Shown here in pieces: positions 7,833 to 16,771 of a stretch of 54,857 nt of DNA. The stretch lies in the IMG/VR virus record IMGVR_UViG_3300048686_000254, positions 1-54,857 of that record, one strand, 5' to 3'. The stretch's first letter is position 1, and each line of letters opens with the position of its first letter. The notes beneath the pieces were generated by a model. That model was not told the origin of the DNA, made no database searches, and worked only from the letters and a program-made list of their open reading frames with translations. The position numbers were made by a program, and so were the translations under genes. This DNA comes from a virus.

Positions 7833-8050
7833 GCGAAATCCTGAATGCTGAAGTAACGGAACTTCCTAATGAGCAGGAAGCTACAGAAGCTCCAAAGCTA
7901 GAGCGCAAGTTCGTACTCGATATGACATTCGACGAACAAGGAATCCATATCGACACACGCACAAATCTGTCCCCTTTGGAGCAGCTTGGAGCGATTGAAA
8001 TCTTTAAGATGAACATCCTTAATCAAAGCATGTCGTCTAAAGAAAGCTGA
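7829..8050 (+). CDS. Hypothetical acidic protein
   Basis: Seventy-three residues with an acidic, probably disordered N-terminus (about 1-25, many Glu) followed by a beta-like segment (KFVLDMTFDEQGIHIDTR) and a closing helix. The ATG overlaps the preceding stop by four bases. No recognised family. It lies one base before the HTH/zinc-ribbon gene and is likely co-expressed with it. Confidence 0.68.
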   Translation: MSEILNAEVTELPNEQEATEAPKLERKFVLDMTFDEQGIHIDTRTNLSPLEQLGAIEIFKMNILNQSMSSKES

Positions 8051-8051
8051 G

Positions 8052-8729
8052 ATGATTTTTAATGTAGTCAACACCGACAATCCTGGATCTGCTACCAGTG
8101 AAGCACTGCGTAGGTATAGGGTTGGACGAGAGGCTAAATCAGCTATCGAACTTGGGCTGACTGAGAGGCAGATATGTGTAATGACCGGATACTCTATATC
8201 CGCTATCAGAGAATGCGTAAAAGTTGCCGATCGGTATCCTGACGACGATAGTTTCTTGAAGGCGTTTCATATGCATGAAGTGCCAGTAGGAACCCATTAC
8301 AGAACATGGGGCTCTTTCCTTGCCAGCCTTGGTGTTAACACATTGACTAAAGATGAAGCAGCAGCCATGCTTGCGGTCATTAAAGAGAATGCGCAGCGCA
8401 TAGTCATGTCTGCGTATGGATCAGCTGATCCAGCTTTAGCACAAGAGATACTCGGTATGATCCGAGCATGGCTGATGATTCGTGTACCATCGACAATATG
8501 GTCAACTATTGATAGAAATTTTTTCAAATATCAGTTGTGCTCATACTGCGGTGGCGATAATGGAGAGCCTGAACTGTTGGAGGTAGATAATCTACTGGTA
8601 GCTAAATGTCCTAATTGTCAGGCCGAAGGAGTAGACAATACGGCTGTAGATTGGAAACAAGTAGCATTATCATATTCAGCATACGCACATGAATGTAACC
8701 ATACGGCGGAAATCTACAGAACGGTATAA
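8052..8729 (+). CDS. HTH and zinc-ribbon protein, possible regulator
   Basis: A 225-residue protein with two visible modules. Near residues 34-58 an HTH-like segment reads LTERQICVMTGYSISAIREC, resembling the helices of resolvase- or sigma-like DNA-binding domains. Near residues 163-195 two CxxC knuckles (CSYC and CPNC, about 29 residues apart) form a zinc ribbon. The middle is a long helical region. The combination suggests a DNA-binding regulator or recombination accessory, and its place late in the early operon would fit a middle/late switch; this is inference. The 3' end overlaps the next gene by 41 bases. Confidence 0.7.
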   Translation: MIFNVVNTDNPGSATSEALRRYRVGREAKSAIELGLTERQICVMTGYSISAIRECVKVADRYPDDDSFLKAFHMHEVPVGTHYRTWGSFLASLGVNTLTKDEAAAMLAVIKENAQRIVMSAYGSADPALAQEILGMIRAWLMIRVPSTIWSTIDRNFFKYQLCSYCGGDNGEPELLEVDNLLVAKCPNCQAEGVDNTAVDWKQVALSYSAYAHECNHTAEIYRTV

Positions 8730-9525
8730 GATATCCGTACCTGCTAGTACATATCAAATGCTGTCGTTGGTTGCTTCAATATTAGAGCAGAGGCGCATGG
8801 TAGAGCACACGCTTTGCGATGCATTAGTAGTGGCAATAAACACTTCTACGTCTGCAATGTCTACACAGATTAAGCTGCTGTCGAAATTCTATTGCCAATC
8901 TGACGAGGATAGATACTACGTCAAGGTACGCAAAGATGTCAAGCAGATGATTTATGACTATGCAAAGTCGTATAAGGTTCCTGCCCAAGCTTTTCTAAAT
9001 GCTGTTATTTCAGTGTATATGAAAGCGTTGATGGTGACAATTTGGAGGGACAAGAGCATCGACAAATCCAGTATATCGAGCTCTTACCCTGATTTGATCA
9101 TTGAGCACAAACATGCTTTTAAGTTGCCCCATAAGCACAAAGTTCCAAACCATAAGGTGCGAAAACTAAAGCGCTTATCGGACCAGAATCTTATGAGACA
9201 CCACAATTACATGGAAGAGTTCCATGCATACATGGAACAATTTGGCGGTCTAGAAAAATATATTAATCAGAACATCAAGCTGATGATACACGCTAGACCC
9301 TTAGAAGGAGCAATCGGAAAGAAGACTGAGTTAGATACGCCGAAGGAACAGAATCCTGGTACGATTCATACCGCTAGGATCTGGAAGCGCGGACGTGGCT
9401 ACAATATAACTGTTCTCGGTCATGGTAGTAGCTATGGTGAAGATGCGCCAGTCTTAGAAATAGGTACTGTTTTCCGACTGTATGACATTTACCGAAACAT
9501 TGACTGGTTCACAATTACCATTTAG
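8689..9525 (+). CDS. Hypothetical basic protein
   Basis: A 278-residue Lys-, His- and Arg-rich protein of unknown family. The N-terminal half is helical with repeated RYYVKVRKDVKQMIYDYAK-type segments; two stretches (IRRKSTERYKISVPASTYQM near the start and the one near 80) look like related ribbon-helix-helix-like units, each a charged beta strand followed by a helix, which would suit DNA binding. The C-terminal third is beta-rich (GRGYNITVLGHGSSYG). It begins inside the zinc-ribbon gene. The internal similarity is by eye only. Confidence 0.6.
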   Translation: MNVTIRRKSTERYKISVPASTYQMLSLVASILEQRRMVEHTLCDALVVAINTSTSAMSTQIKLLSKFYCQSDEDRYYVKVRKDVKQMIYDYAKSYKVPAQAFLNAVISVYMKALMVTIWRDKSIDKSSISSSYPDLIIEHKHAFKLPHKHKVPNHKVRKLKRLSDQNLMRHHNYMEEFHAYMEQFGGLEKYINQNIKLMIHARPLEGAIGKKTELDTPKEQNPGTIHTARIWKRGRGYNITVLGHGSSYGEDAPVLEIGTVFRLYDIYRNIDWFTITI

Positions 9526-9533
9526 GAGACACT

Positions 9534-9884
9534 ATGTCTAGTTTTAAGATTGCGGGTGTAGTAACATATATATCACCCGTAGAGAAATTTGGCGCTGGGA
9601 AAGAATCAAAGCGCATTATCGTAGAGACGCAGGATAAGTATCCGAACTACTTTCCGGTTACGTTCTATGGCGACAAAATGAATGCTATCGACGGCTTGAA
9701 ACAGGGGGACTATGTAGAAGTCGATACATTCCCAGGCGGTCGTCTTAAAAAAGGTGACGACAGCCAAGCATTTTGCTATTTGAATGGTTGGACATGCAGT
9801 GTCATGAACACAGGCCAGCAGCCAGTAGCTTCTGCTAAGGAACATCCGGCATTAGCTAAGTTCGATGACGGCATCCCATTTTAA
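9534..9884 (+). CDS. ssb: Single-stranded DNA-binding protein (DUF3127-like)
   Basis: A 116-residue OB-fold protein. The core with KRIIVETQDKYPNYFPVTFY, GDKMNAI and LKQGDYVEV matches the DUF3127-type SSB-like domain typical of Bacteroidota and their phages, and the C-terminus ends DDGIPF, the acidic-aromatic SSB tail that recruits partner proteins. It would protect single strands made by the helicase and the exonuclease and hand them to Bet. The start has the site AGGAG. It is the last gene of the early operon, just before the palindrome at 9911. Confidence 0.85.
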   Translation: MSSFKIAGVVTYISPVEKFGAGKESKRIIVETQDKYPNYFPVTFYGDKMNAIDGLKQGDYVEVDTFPGGRLKKGDDSQAFCYLNGWTCSVMNTGQQPVASAKEHPALAKFDDGIPF

Positions 9885-9910
9885 GCAATTTCTGAACGTA
9901 TAGGTTAAAT

Positions 9911-9942
9911 CACGGGGTAACTTTGCAGCAAGTTATCCCGTG
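9911..9942 (+). promoter_or_regulatory. Palindrome overlapping a promoter, operator candidate
   Basis: Two 13-base arms, CACGGGGTAACTT (9911-9923) and AAGTTATCCCGTG (9930-9942), pair with one G-T wobble around the loop TGCAGC. No T tract follows, so it is not an ordinary intrinsic terminator. The left arm contains most of the TAACTTTG box, so a protein bound here would block the promoter. It stands at the early/structural boundary. Confidence 0.6.
9918..9925 (+). promoter_or_regulatory. Candidate promoter for fibre genes, -7 box
   Basis: TAACTTTG matches TAnnTTTG. Expected transcription start is near 9930, ahead of ATG 9949. No clear TTTG stands at -33; the region 20 bases upstream is AT-rich (TTTCTGAACG). 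The box is embedded in the palindrome 9911-9942. Confidence 0.55.
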
Positions 9943-9948
9943 AAACCT

Positions 9949-10200
9949 ATGAAATCTAAACTACTGCATCGCCCACGGGCGACTGTTAAAATACATTCTG
10001 GTGCTTCCAATCTTATTGGAAAAACTAAATTCGGTCGGGTAGGTCTAATTTCAAAACGCTACCAGGGTCAGCCTGTAAAAGAAGATGAGGTATGGCTTGT
10101 AGATGTAGTGCATGAAGGACCTAACTATTTCATTATGATCCCAACTGAAAAGCTTAAAGATGCCACCGAAACGACCCAGAATAACTCCATCTCAGACTGA
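9949..10200 (+). CDS. Hypothetical basic protein ahead of the fibre genes
   Basis: Eighty-three residues, basic at the N-terminus (KSKLLHRPRATVKIH) and beta-rich in the middle (DEVWLVDVVHEGPNYFIMI), perhaps a small SH3/KOW-like barrel. ATG 9949 is preferred over GTG 9940 because GTG lies in the arm of the palindrome. The end overlaps the first fibre gene by 41 bases in another frame. It is the first gene after the 9918 promoter box; no family recognised. Confidence 0.65.
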   Translation: MKSKLLHRPRATVKIHSGASNLIGKTKFGRVGLISKRYQGQPVKEDEVWLVDVVHEGPNYFIMIPTEKLKDATETTQNNSISD

Positions 10201-11944
10201 CTTATCAGTCCAAGATGTACGTGATTACTCGACGCCAGAAGGATCGTCTATGGCGAACGAGGAGATGCGTCGCCTCAAGTTTACGATCCAGCAACTGAAG
10301 GAAAAACAAGAAGAACAAGCAGCCGCTATAGTATCCGTAGGTGGAACACTACAAGCTGGTGGACAGGGTGATGTTATAGTTCCACCTGAAGTATCTTATA
10401 GTTTCTTTGTCAAGGCTGAAAATTATAGAGCGGCAGAAGTAAAAGATAAAGAGACGGTTATTTTCCGTGGTGTCCGTGGAATTACTGTTTCAAATGTCGG
10501 CAAGACAATTACAATCGGGATGCCCTATGTATTCTGGACGGCACGAGCTGATAATGGTTCGCAGACTGTTAGGAATACAGAAACTTTAAGATTTACTGGT
10601 ATAAATGGCGTCAGAACAAAAATTGATGCTACGACTAGTACACTTATTATAGATCGACCACTGACAATCTATCAGCGTGGAATCGCTATTGGTGATGCAG
10701 GAACTATCGGTGTAGACTTTTTCAATGCGACCAACTATAAACCAGATACGTATGTCCAGCAGGTATACTTTCAAGTATCAGACATGGGTAGTGGTGTTAG
10801 ACGTGTTCAAGGATGGACGGTCACAGGTGGTGGAAGTTCTTACCATTGGCATGCTTCTGACGGACAGCAAACACACCAAGTCAACAGCGGTGGAACGGTT
10901 ATCTGGCAGGGAACCAATGGCGTTGTAGTTAGTCTGGTTCCTGGTCAACATACCTTTACAATCGACCGCCCGCTGCAGATACAGCAGGACGATACTAACA
11001 TTGGCGGTCAGGATACTGTCACGCTCAATATAGACAACGCTACCGTACAGAAACCGCTAGGTCATAATAGTCGTATATGGACACAGGTTCTTGACGATGG
11101 CAACGGTAAGCGTACGCTGCGTATGTACTACGATCCTGCTGGTACTACAACAACTTCACTCCAAATCCAGCAGCGTAGTATTGACATCGGTGGTAATGAT
11201 ACTGGAATACTAAACTTTGACAATGAAGTTACAGTAAAGCCTCAGAACTATACTGGTCGTGTATACGCACAAGTTATAGATGATCTAAATGGTAAGCGTT
11301 CAATAAGGCTATGGCATACATCTGGTGAGCTCAACTTTACTAAATGGAGAATTGCTGCCAGCCATACGATAAATCCAATAACATCAAATCCAGCTCAGTC
11401 AGATGTTTTAAATAATGACCTAGTTACATTTATTGGTATAAATGGCGTACGTATTACTAGGACTACATCAGGATTAAACAATGAAGAAGAGAATGTATTT
11501 ATTGGTATAGATCCTAATGAACCACCTTGGGGAGATCCAAACAGCGGTGCTGATTGGAAAATAAAAGGGATACTTGAATTTGATAATACTAATGATAACT
11601 ATTTTTGGGATATAAATAACCAATTATCAAATCCAACTTTGCAGACAAAACCTCAGTATAGATATGGTTATAGGAAATATCAGGATGTAGTACATAATTG
11701 GGGTTTGACTGATCCTAAAAATATAGAAGTTCACCTGCTTGACTGGTCTGTAAATGAAGTGCCAACTTTAGAATGCTATCGTTCTGGGGCTAATACTATG
11801 TCTGGGGAGTCGTTCTCAAACCAACTTTTTAGGAACATTTGTCATTGGTCTCCTATTAATGAAAATACTGTAAGGTTCTACGCTACTATGTCAAGGGGGA
11901 AACCTACAGTTATGAAATTCAGATATAGTATAAGGAAAGTTTAA
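10160..11944 (+). CDS. Tail fibre-like structural protein with repeats
   Basis: A 594-residue beta-rich protein. Residues about 30-55 form a coiled coil (EEMRRLKFTIQQLKEKQEE), typical of a trimeric fibre base. Then follow modules of about 95 residues with recurring blocks: an 'F.G.NGV' strand pair (TLRFTGINGVRTKI, VIWQGTNGVVVSL, VTFIGINGVRI), a 'DRPL.I.Q' strand, and 'DDGNGKRTLRMYY' / 'DDLNGKRSIRLWH' hairpins. This repeat plan suits a shaft of a fibre or spike. It overlaps the next gene by one base. Receptor binding is inferred; no adsorption domain is recognised. ATG 10160 may be replaced by ATG 10250. Confidence 0.7.
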   Translation: MPPKRPRITPSQTDLSVQDVRDYSTPEGSSMANEEMRRLKFTIQQLKEKQEEQAAAIVSVGGTLQAGGQGDVIVPPEVSYSFFVKAENYRAAEVKDKETVIFRGVRGITVSNVGKTITIGMPYVFWTARADNGSQTVRNTETLRFTGINGVRTKIDATTSTLIIDRPLTIYQRGIAIGDAGTIGVDFFNATNYKPDTYVQQVYFQVSDMGSGVRRVQGWTVTGGGSSYHWHASDGQQTHQVNSGGTVIWQGTNGVVVSLVPGQHTFTIDRPLQIQQDDTNIGGQDTVTLNIDNATVQKPLGHNSRIWTQVLDDGNGKRTLRMYYDPAGTTTTSLQIQQRSIDIGGNDTGILNFDNEVTVKPQNYTGRVYAQVIDDLNGKRSIRLWHTSGELNFTKWRIAASHTINPITSNPAQSDVLNNDLVTFIGINGVRITRTTSGLNNEEENVFIGIDPNEPPWGDPNSGADWKIKGILEFDNTNDNYFWDINNQLSNPTLQTKPQYRYGYRKYQDVVHNWGLTDPKNIEVHLLDWSVNEVPTLECYRSGANTMSGESFSNQLFRNICHWSPINENTVRFYATMSRGKPTVMKFRYSIRKV

Positions 11945-14712
11945 TGCCAGCAGGTTCGTTTAGTCCAGAAGCTTTTGGCATTATGCCATATATGAACTTT
12001 CGGAATACTTACCTTCCGACAAGTTCAATAGCATCTTATCCCGTAGGAAGTGACATAATATTTCGTTGGGTTGAAGATGGCAGTCGTATCTATGTACCTA
12101 ACGGTGGAGACATAGAAGGTACTAAATCATACTGTTTCAATGTATATGCAAATGGTAAGTATGGTTCAGATGCAGTAATTGCTAATCACTTCCCTTGGGT
12201 TCATGTAACTCCAGTTCTTCCAAACATTGCCAATCTAAATTCTATACGACAACTATGGTTGTTGCAAGATTTTGGTAATATCTATACAGTGACCAATAGG
12301 TCGGAACTAGACCAACTAGCAAAAGGGACTCATCCAACTTTAGGTGGATTGGCTTTTGATACCAAGTCTACATTCAATTATCTCAATGGCATTCAGTCTG
12401 GAAAAGATTATACATGGCGGGAATACAATAGATTCCTTTTCCATTCTTATGCTTTTGTAACAAGTGATAATACTTGGTGGGTATACACTAGAAGTTCAGC
12501 AGGTGTAAACGAACAATGGATACGTGCAATACCTAAAACATCAGTAGGTAATACAACCTATTCAGATGTCGTAAAGAATCCGCAAAATCCAGTTACAACT
12601 ACATGTACTATCTATGAGATAACCATACCAACTTCAGACCTACCTAAATACGGTGGTCGAGAAGTACGTGAAAATGATTACTATGATGTTTGTTTTGATC
12701 TTAATAGCAAACATGCATTTGCAGGTGACCCACCAAATGTCACATATCTATATGATGCTGTACTTAAGATATTACCTCAAGGCAATACGTCTTATAGGCA
12801 ATTCCCAGAGCGAACCGAGCTTAATACTCGTGTAGCTGGTGAAAAAGCTTGGTATGAAGACGAGTTCCTAACTGCTTCCCAAATTGAGGCAGGCACAGGC
12901 GTAACTCTTAGATGGAGGAAACTTGATGGATCTTTAACTGGATATACAACAGATCCAGTAAAAGGAATGAATCTAGTTGTTGAAGCTGATCCTGGCGGCG
13001 GAGCTACACGTCATCAAGGTGCATACTACCCATTTAGCAATGCTAACATCTATTACGATGAAACTACAAGTATCATTCGCTTTCAAGATGAGCCACAGGA
13101 TTACCCTGACTCAGCTATAGCACTTGGTATAGCCCGTACAACATTACCAATATACTTTGATCTTTTCCATGACATAGCAAACGATGTAGGTATTGTAAGA
13201 GCTCGTGCAGCAAACAACAATCTACACTTCAGCATTACGCAGTTAAATACTATTAATACATATCCAATGGATACGGCTGGTCAGTTCAATGACTATACCG
13301 TTAACCATATACGTTTGGTGGATACGCCAAATCTGACTTGGAATGTATTCGGCGATACTATGCCTACGCTAATGCCGGACAATACAACTGCTGTTAGACA
13401 GGGAGTAATAATAACGCCGCAGCTAAATGGTTTGTATGTAAACTGGAACATACGTTCAGGTAACCACACGTACTTCAACTCTTCTAGCAACATACGCCAA
13501 GTAATTACAGCGGATCCAAACTTCCCTTTGCCAGGTACTCAGATGTCTACATTCTCAGTAGACTCTACTGATGGTGTAGATTTCTGGGGTAAGAATGGTG
13601 TAGTATGTACACTGATTGGTGCTGGAGCTGATAGGTTGCAAGTGGTAGTAGATAGAAAACTACTTGTTACCGATGGCAGACAACTGCCTAAAGATACAAC
13701 GTACATACACTTTGATTCCGGATTAGGTACTAAGCAGGGATCTTTGCAGTTTGGAAAGACATTAACAGATCCTGATGTTAAAATATACTATGCCGGAGTT
13801 TCAGACTTTGGAACTGCATTTCAAAGTGTACCAGCACTGCCAATAACATTTGAAGTACAGAATGGTTTGCGTTCAACTGGACTTGAGTCGGGTGATGGTA
13901 TCAGGACTGTTCGCGGATTATATCCTAGACAGGACGGAAGATTTGCTTCTCATTGGTTAAAAGACTATAACGTAGCGGATGACTATAGGACGTTAGCAAA
14001 CTATGGACCTCTGAATATCAGACCTACTATTGAGTTTGGTTTTTGGGGCTGGGATGATCCGAACTCAGAGCTAAACATCATTGCTTCTGATTACAGTCCA
14101 TACAGCGGAGTTGATTGGTACACAGATCTTTTTAATCCAATCCAAGGTGGCGGTATACAGGGTAAGGCTTTATCGTTAAAATGGACTGAAGGTCTATATT
14201 ATATAAGCGCCACCGTTCAGGGTATTATGGGTATGTTCCCAGGTACTCTGCCTAACGATCAATTTAATCCCGTAATTAGCCAAGCAGTTCACTTGCATTT
14301 ATTTGCAAGGCCACAGTTTAATGGTGGTGGAGATCCTTTAGTTTTAGATACTAAAATTTTGCAGTCTTTTGACATCATGAAGAATTACGATATAGTCCCT
14401 TTCATAGCAGGAGGAGTTGGACCAAACACTCATACGCTATATAGACAAGCAAATAATTCAAGACCGTGGTCTGTACAGGGTGGCGGATTATTTTGGTTGC
14501 GTGGATTAGAATCAATAACCGGACTGTTAACCTTGAATGATGGTGGATACAACAATCTATTCTTTTACCAGGTGTGCTACATCAAGATGAATTGTGTGAA
14601 GGTATCAAACGTCGCAGATTTACACATGCCACCACAAATTGTGACACAAGACACAGATCCAACGAGTTACAACTACGCGCCACAAAGATGGCATGACATG
14701 AACTTCTATTAA
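11944..14712 (+). CDS. Large fibre-associated structural protein
   Basis: A 922-residue beta-rich protein rich in Asn, Thr, Tyr and Gly, coupled to the preceding fibre gene by TAATG. It shares the block 'VDFWGKNGVVCTLIG...VDRKLLV' (about residues 545-580) with the repeats of that gene, and a later hairpin 'SGDGIRTVRGLYP', so both are built of the same module. The N-terminal 400 residues are of another type, with many aromatic residues. Likely the distal or receptor-contacting part of a fibre; inferred from composition and position. Confidence 0.65.
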   Translation: MPAGSFSPEAFGIMPYMNFRNTYLPTSSIASYPVGSDIIFRWVEDGSRIYVPNGGDIEGTKSYCFNVYANGKYGSDAVIANHFPWVHVTPVLPNIANLNSIRQLWLLQDFGNIYTVTNRSELDQLAKGTHPTLGGLAFDTKSTFNYLNGIQSGKDYTWREYNRFLFHSYAFVTSDNTWWVYTRSSAGVNEQWIRAIPKTSVGNTTYSDVVKNPQNPVTTTCTIYEITIPTSDLPKYGGREVRENDYYDVCFDLNSKHAFAGDPPNVTYLYDAVLKILPQGNTSYRQFPERTELNTRVAGEKAWYEDEFLTASQIEAGTGVTLRWRKLDGSLTGYTTDPVKGMNLVVEADPGGGATRHQGAYYPFSNANIYYDETTSIIRFQDEPQDYPDSAIALGIARTTLPIYFDLFHDIANDVGIVRARAANNNLHFSITQLNTINTYPMDTAGQFNDYTVNHIRLVDTPNLTWNVFGDTMPTLMPDNTTAVRQGVIITPQLNGLYVNWNIRSGNHTYFNSSSNIRQVITADPNFPLPGTQMSTFSVDSTDGVDFWGKNGVVCTLIGAGADRLQVVVDRKLLVTDGRQLPKDTTYIHFDSGLGTKQGSLQFGKTLTDPDVKIYYAGVSDFGTAFQSVPALPITFEVQNGLRSTGLESGDGIRTVRGLYPRQDGRFASHWLKDYNVADDYRTLANYGPLNIRPTIEFGFWGWDDPNSELNIIASDYSPYSGVDWYTDLFNPIQGGGIQGKALSLKWTEGLYYISATVQGIMGMFPGTLPNDQFNPVISQAVHLHLFARPQFNGGGDPLVLDTKILQSFDIMKNYDIVPFIAGGVGPNTHTLYRQANNSRPWSVQGGGLFWLRGLESITGLLTLNDGGYNNLFFYQVCYIKMNCVKVSNVADLHMPPQIVTQDTDPTSYNYAPQRWHDMNFY

Positions 14713-14721
14713 GGAAAAACA

Positions 14722-15078
14722 ATGGCTTCAAGAACTGTAACAGCTACCGTCAGCGTAGCAAATCCAAACCGAGATGGCACAGGGACATTGGTAGACTTAG
14801 CAACTGGTCTGCTAAATGGTACAACAGTATCATCTATAATCATTAAAGCCCAGGGTACTACTACTGCTGGTATGATTCGTCTGTTTTATTACGATGGTAC
14901 TACAAATCATTTATACTCAGAAGTGCCTGTCTCGGCGGTAACAGCATCTGCATCTGCATCGACATTTACTACATCTGCTTATGCAAGCGGACTGATTATT
15001 GGCTACAACCAAAAGCTTCGTGTTGCTACGGAAAAAGCAGAGACGTTCAACATTATCGCTACTATCGAAGATCTTTAA
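14722..15078 (+). CDS. Small beta-rich virion protein, paralogue A
   Basis: A 118-residue protein, almost all Ser/Thr/Ala/Gly and hydrophobic beta strands, with no cysteine. It shares length and pattern with its neighbour at 15088: a TTTAG turn near residue 46, R-F-DGT strand pairs, PVSA near 69 and NQK near 96. Such compact sandwich proteins decorate capsids or cap fibres. The start has the site AAGG. Function is inferred from context only. Confidence 0.68.
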   Translation: MASRTVTATVSVANPNRDGTGTLVDLATGLLNGTTVSSIIIKAQGTTTAGMIRLFYYDGTTNHLYSEVPVSAVTASASASTFTTSAYASGLIIGYNQKLRVATEKAETFNIIATIEDL

Positions 15079-15087
15079 GGAAACACA

Positions 15088-15444
15088 ATGGCAATACATG
15101 CATATACAGCAATACTAACAACGGCAGACACTACATACGACGCATCTGTCGCAGGTGTAAATCTAGTCACGGGAACTACAAATGGAACTATCATTGACGA
15201 GATTACCATCAATGCTATCCAAACAACGACAGCTGGGTTTGTACGTATGTTTATTGATGATGGCACAAACAAAAGACTGCATACACAGATACCAGTATCA
15301 GCAATAACGCCAACCACTACTGTTGCCTCATGGAGTACAGTCATCAGGCCGCTAAACCTAAAGCTACACAATAATCAAAAAATAGTATTTACTACTACTA
15401 TTGGTGATGACTTCCATCTAACGGCAAGCGTCACAGAACTTTAA
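15088..15444 (+). CDS. Small beta-rich virion protein, paralogue B
   Basis: Also 118 residues and clearly a diverged copy of the preceding gene, matching it at TTTAG, DGT, IPVSA and NQK and in the final 'T.T.EL/EDL' residues. The two lie nine bases apart, each with an AAGGAAA-type site before its ATG, so a tandem duplication followed by divergence is the simple explanation. Probably a decoration or fibre-tip protein; the sequence does not say which. Confidence 0.68.
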   Translation: MAIHAYTAILTTADTTYDASVAGVNLVTGTTNGTIIDEITINAIQTTTAGFVRMFIDDGTNKRLHTQIPVSAITPTTTVASWSTVIRPLNLKLHNNQKIVFTTTIGDDFHLTASVTEL

Positions 15445-15461
15445 TCATTTACGAGGACATT

Positions 15462-15659
15462 ATGCCTGACGAACTTTTGGTGGAACAACCACAAACACAG
15501 CTTTCGGTAGAACAGGAATGCGCGGAAGCAGCCAAGTCACTCTTTGAGTTTATCAATTTCCAAACTGCCAAGTATGGCAATCGGATAGCTTTTACGGTAA
15601 ACATCGCCTTTGTTCCTGCTGCAACTAAACCAGAACAGCAAGAACAAACAGGTGAGTAA
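15462..15659 (+). CDS. Hypothetical small acidic protein
   Basis: Sixty-five residues with a Gln/Glu-rich N-terminus, a helical segment ECAEAAKSLFEFINFQ, and a Gln/Glu-rich tail. The site GAGG precedes ATG 15462. Its stop overlaps the next ATG (TAATG), so it is translated together with the phosphoesterase. No family recognised. Confidence 0.65.
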   Translation: MPDELLVEQPQTQLSVEQECAEAAKSLFEFINFQTAKYGNRIAFTVNIAFVPAATKPEQQEQTGE

Positions 15660-16771
15660 TGCCGAGAGTACGTATTAGCGAAGAGGAATTTGAGGTAATA
15701 CGAGAGCAACGCGAAGCACGGCTACTGGATCTTAAGAAGGCTGGTGGTCGTGCGCGTGGCGCTCAAATAAAAAACGCATTCAATAGTGTAGCTGACGCAC
15801 GGGAAGAAAAGCTCAAACGTATAGCTAGAAAGGTTCGTACTACTGTGCCTCCACAGAATCGTGAGTACAAAGTCAAAGGCGGAAAAGCTACTAGCGATCA
15901 GCTTAAAAAAGTCTCTGACGAGTACAACGCAGCTATACTACCAGACCAACCTCGCGGATACGTATTCGGTATGGATGATGCCGTAGAGCCAATGATGGGC
16001 GAACTACGCCCTGACGTGCTGTGCGACATTGCTCCAGGCAAGATAGGCATTATATCGGATGCGCACTGGCCCTTCCACGACATGTACAAAGATGGCGATG
16101 GTAAGATAAAGGGTGCATACTACACGGCAATAAGCAACCTCAAGGACTGGGGTGTCGATACACTCGTACTTAATGGCGATATGATGGACGTATACAACCT
16201 ATCGCGCCATGAAAAGATAGAAGCAAAACGCAACTGGGCATGGGAGCTAGACGTTAGCCGTAAGATGTTAGAACATCTTAGGCAGTTCTTTGGAGACAAT
16301 GTTCGCATAGTCTACCGTGAAGGAAACCACGAAGAGCGCTTTGCTGCATATATAGCACGTAAGGCTGCCGAGTTTCAGGGTACGATACATCTTAATGAGA
16401 TGCTTCACTTGCATAAGTACGGCATTGAGTGGGTGAATGAGCGAGCCAAGATGAAGGCTGGTGACATGTATATTGACCACGGTCATGAATACTTTGGCAG
16501 CGGTGGCAGTGTAAACCCAGCACGGGGATATTTCCTAAAAGCATACGACAACCTAATTGTTGGTCACGTACACAAAACAAGCAATTCCGTAGTCCGTAAG
16601 CCTATAGATGGTCAGTTCCTACAGGTTTATACGACGGGCTGTCTGTGTGATCTAAATCCTCATTATGCCAGCCGTCCAGCCTGGAATCATGGATATGGAG
16701 AATTGACTGTCGAAGACGATGGTAGTTTCGTATTTTACAACCGCATTATCATGGACGGTAAGACGATATGA
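15659..16771 (+). CDS. Calcineurin-like metallophosphoesterase
   Basis: A 370-residue protein with all five metallophosphoesterase motifs in order: ISDAHWP (D-x-H, near residue 133), NGDMMD (GDxxD, near 172), GNHEE (near 222), DHGHEY (near 273) and GHVHK (near 302). The family binds two metal ions and cleaves phosphomonoesters or phosphodiesters of nucleotides or nucleic acids. An unusual N-terminal extension of about 125 residues begins with a charged helix (EEEFEVIREQREARLLDLKK) and may bind DNA or a partner. It sits among structural genes, so DNA ejection, packaging or host-nucleic-acid processing are possible roles; the substrate cannot be read from sequence. Confidence 0.88.
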   Translation: MPRVRISEEEFEVIREQREARLLDLKKAGGRARGAQIKNAFNSVADAREEKLKRIARKVRTTVPPQNREYKVKGGKATSDQLKKVSDEYNAAILPDQPRGYVFGMDDAVEPMMGELRPDVLCDIAPGKIGIISDAHWPFHDMYKDGDGKIKGAYYTAISNLKDWGVDTLVLNGDMMDVYNLSRHEKIEAKRNWAWELDVSRKMLEHLRQFFGDNVRIVYREGNHEERFAAYIARKAAEFQGTIHLNEMLHLHKYGIEWVNERAKMKAGDMYIDHGHEYFGSGGSVNPARGYFLKAYDNLIVGHVHKTSNSVVRKPIDGQFLQVYTTGCLCDLNPHYASRPAWNHGYGELTVEDDGSFVFYNRIIMDGKTI

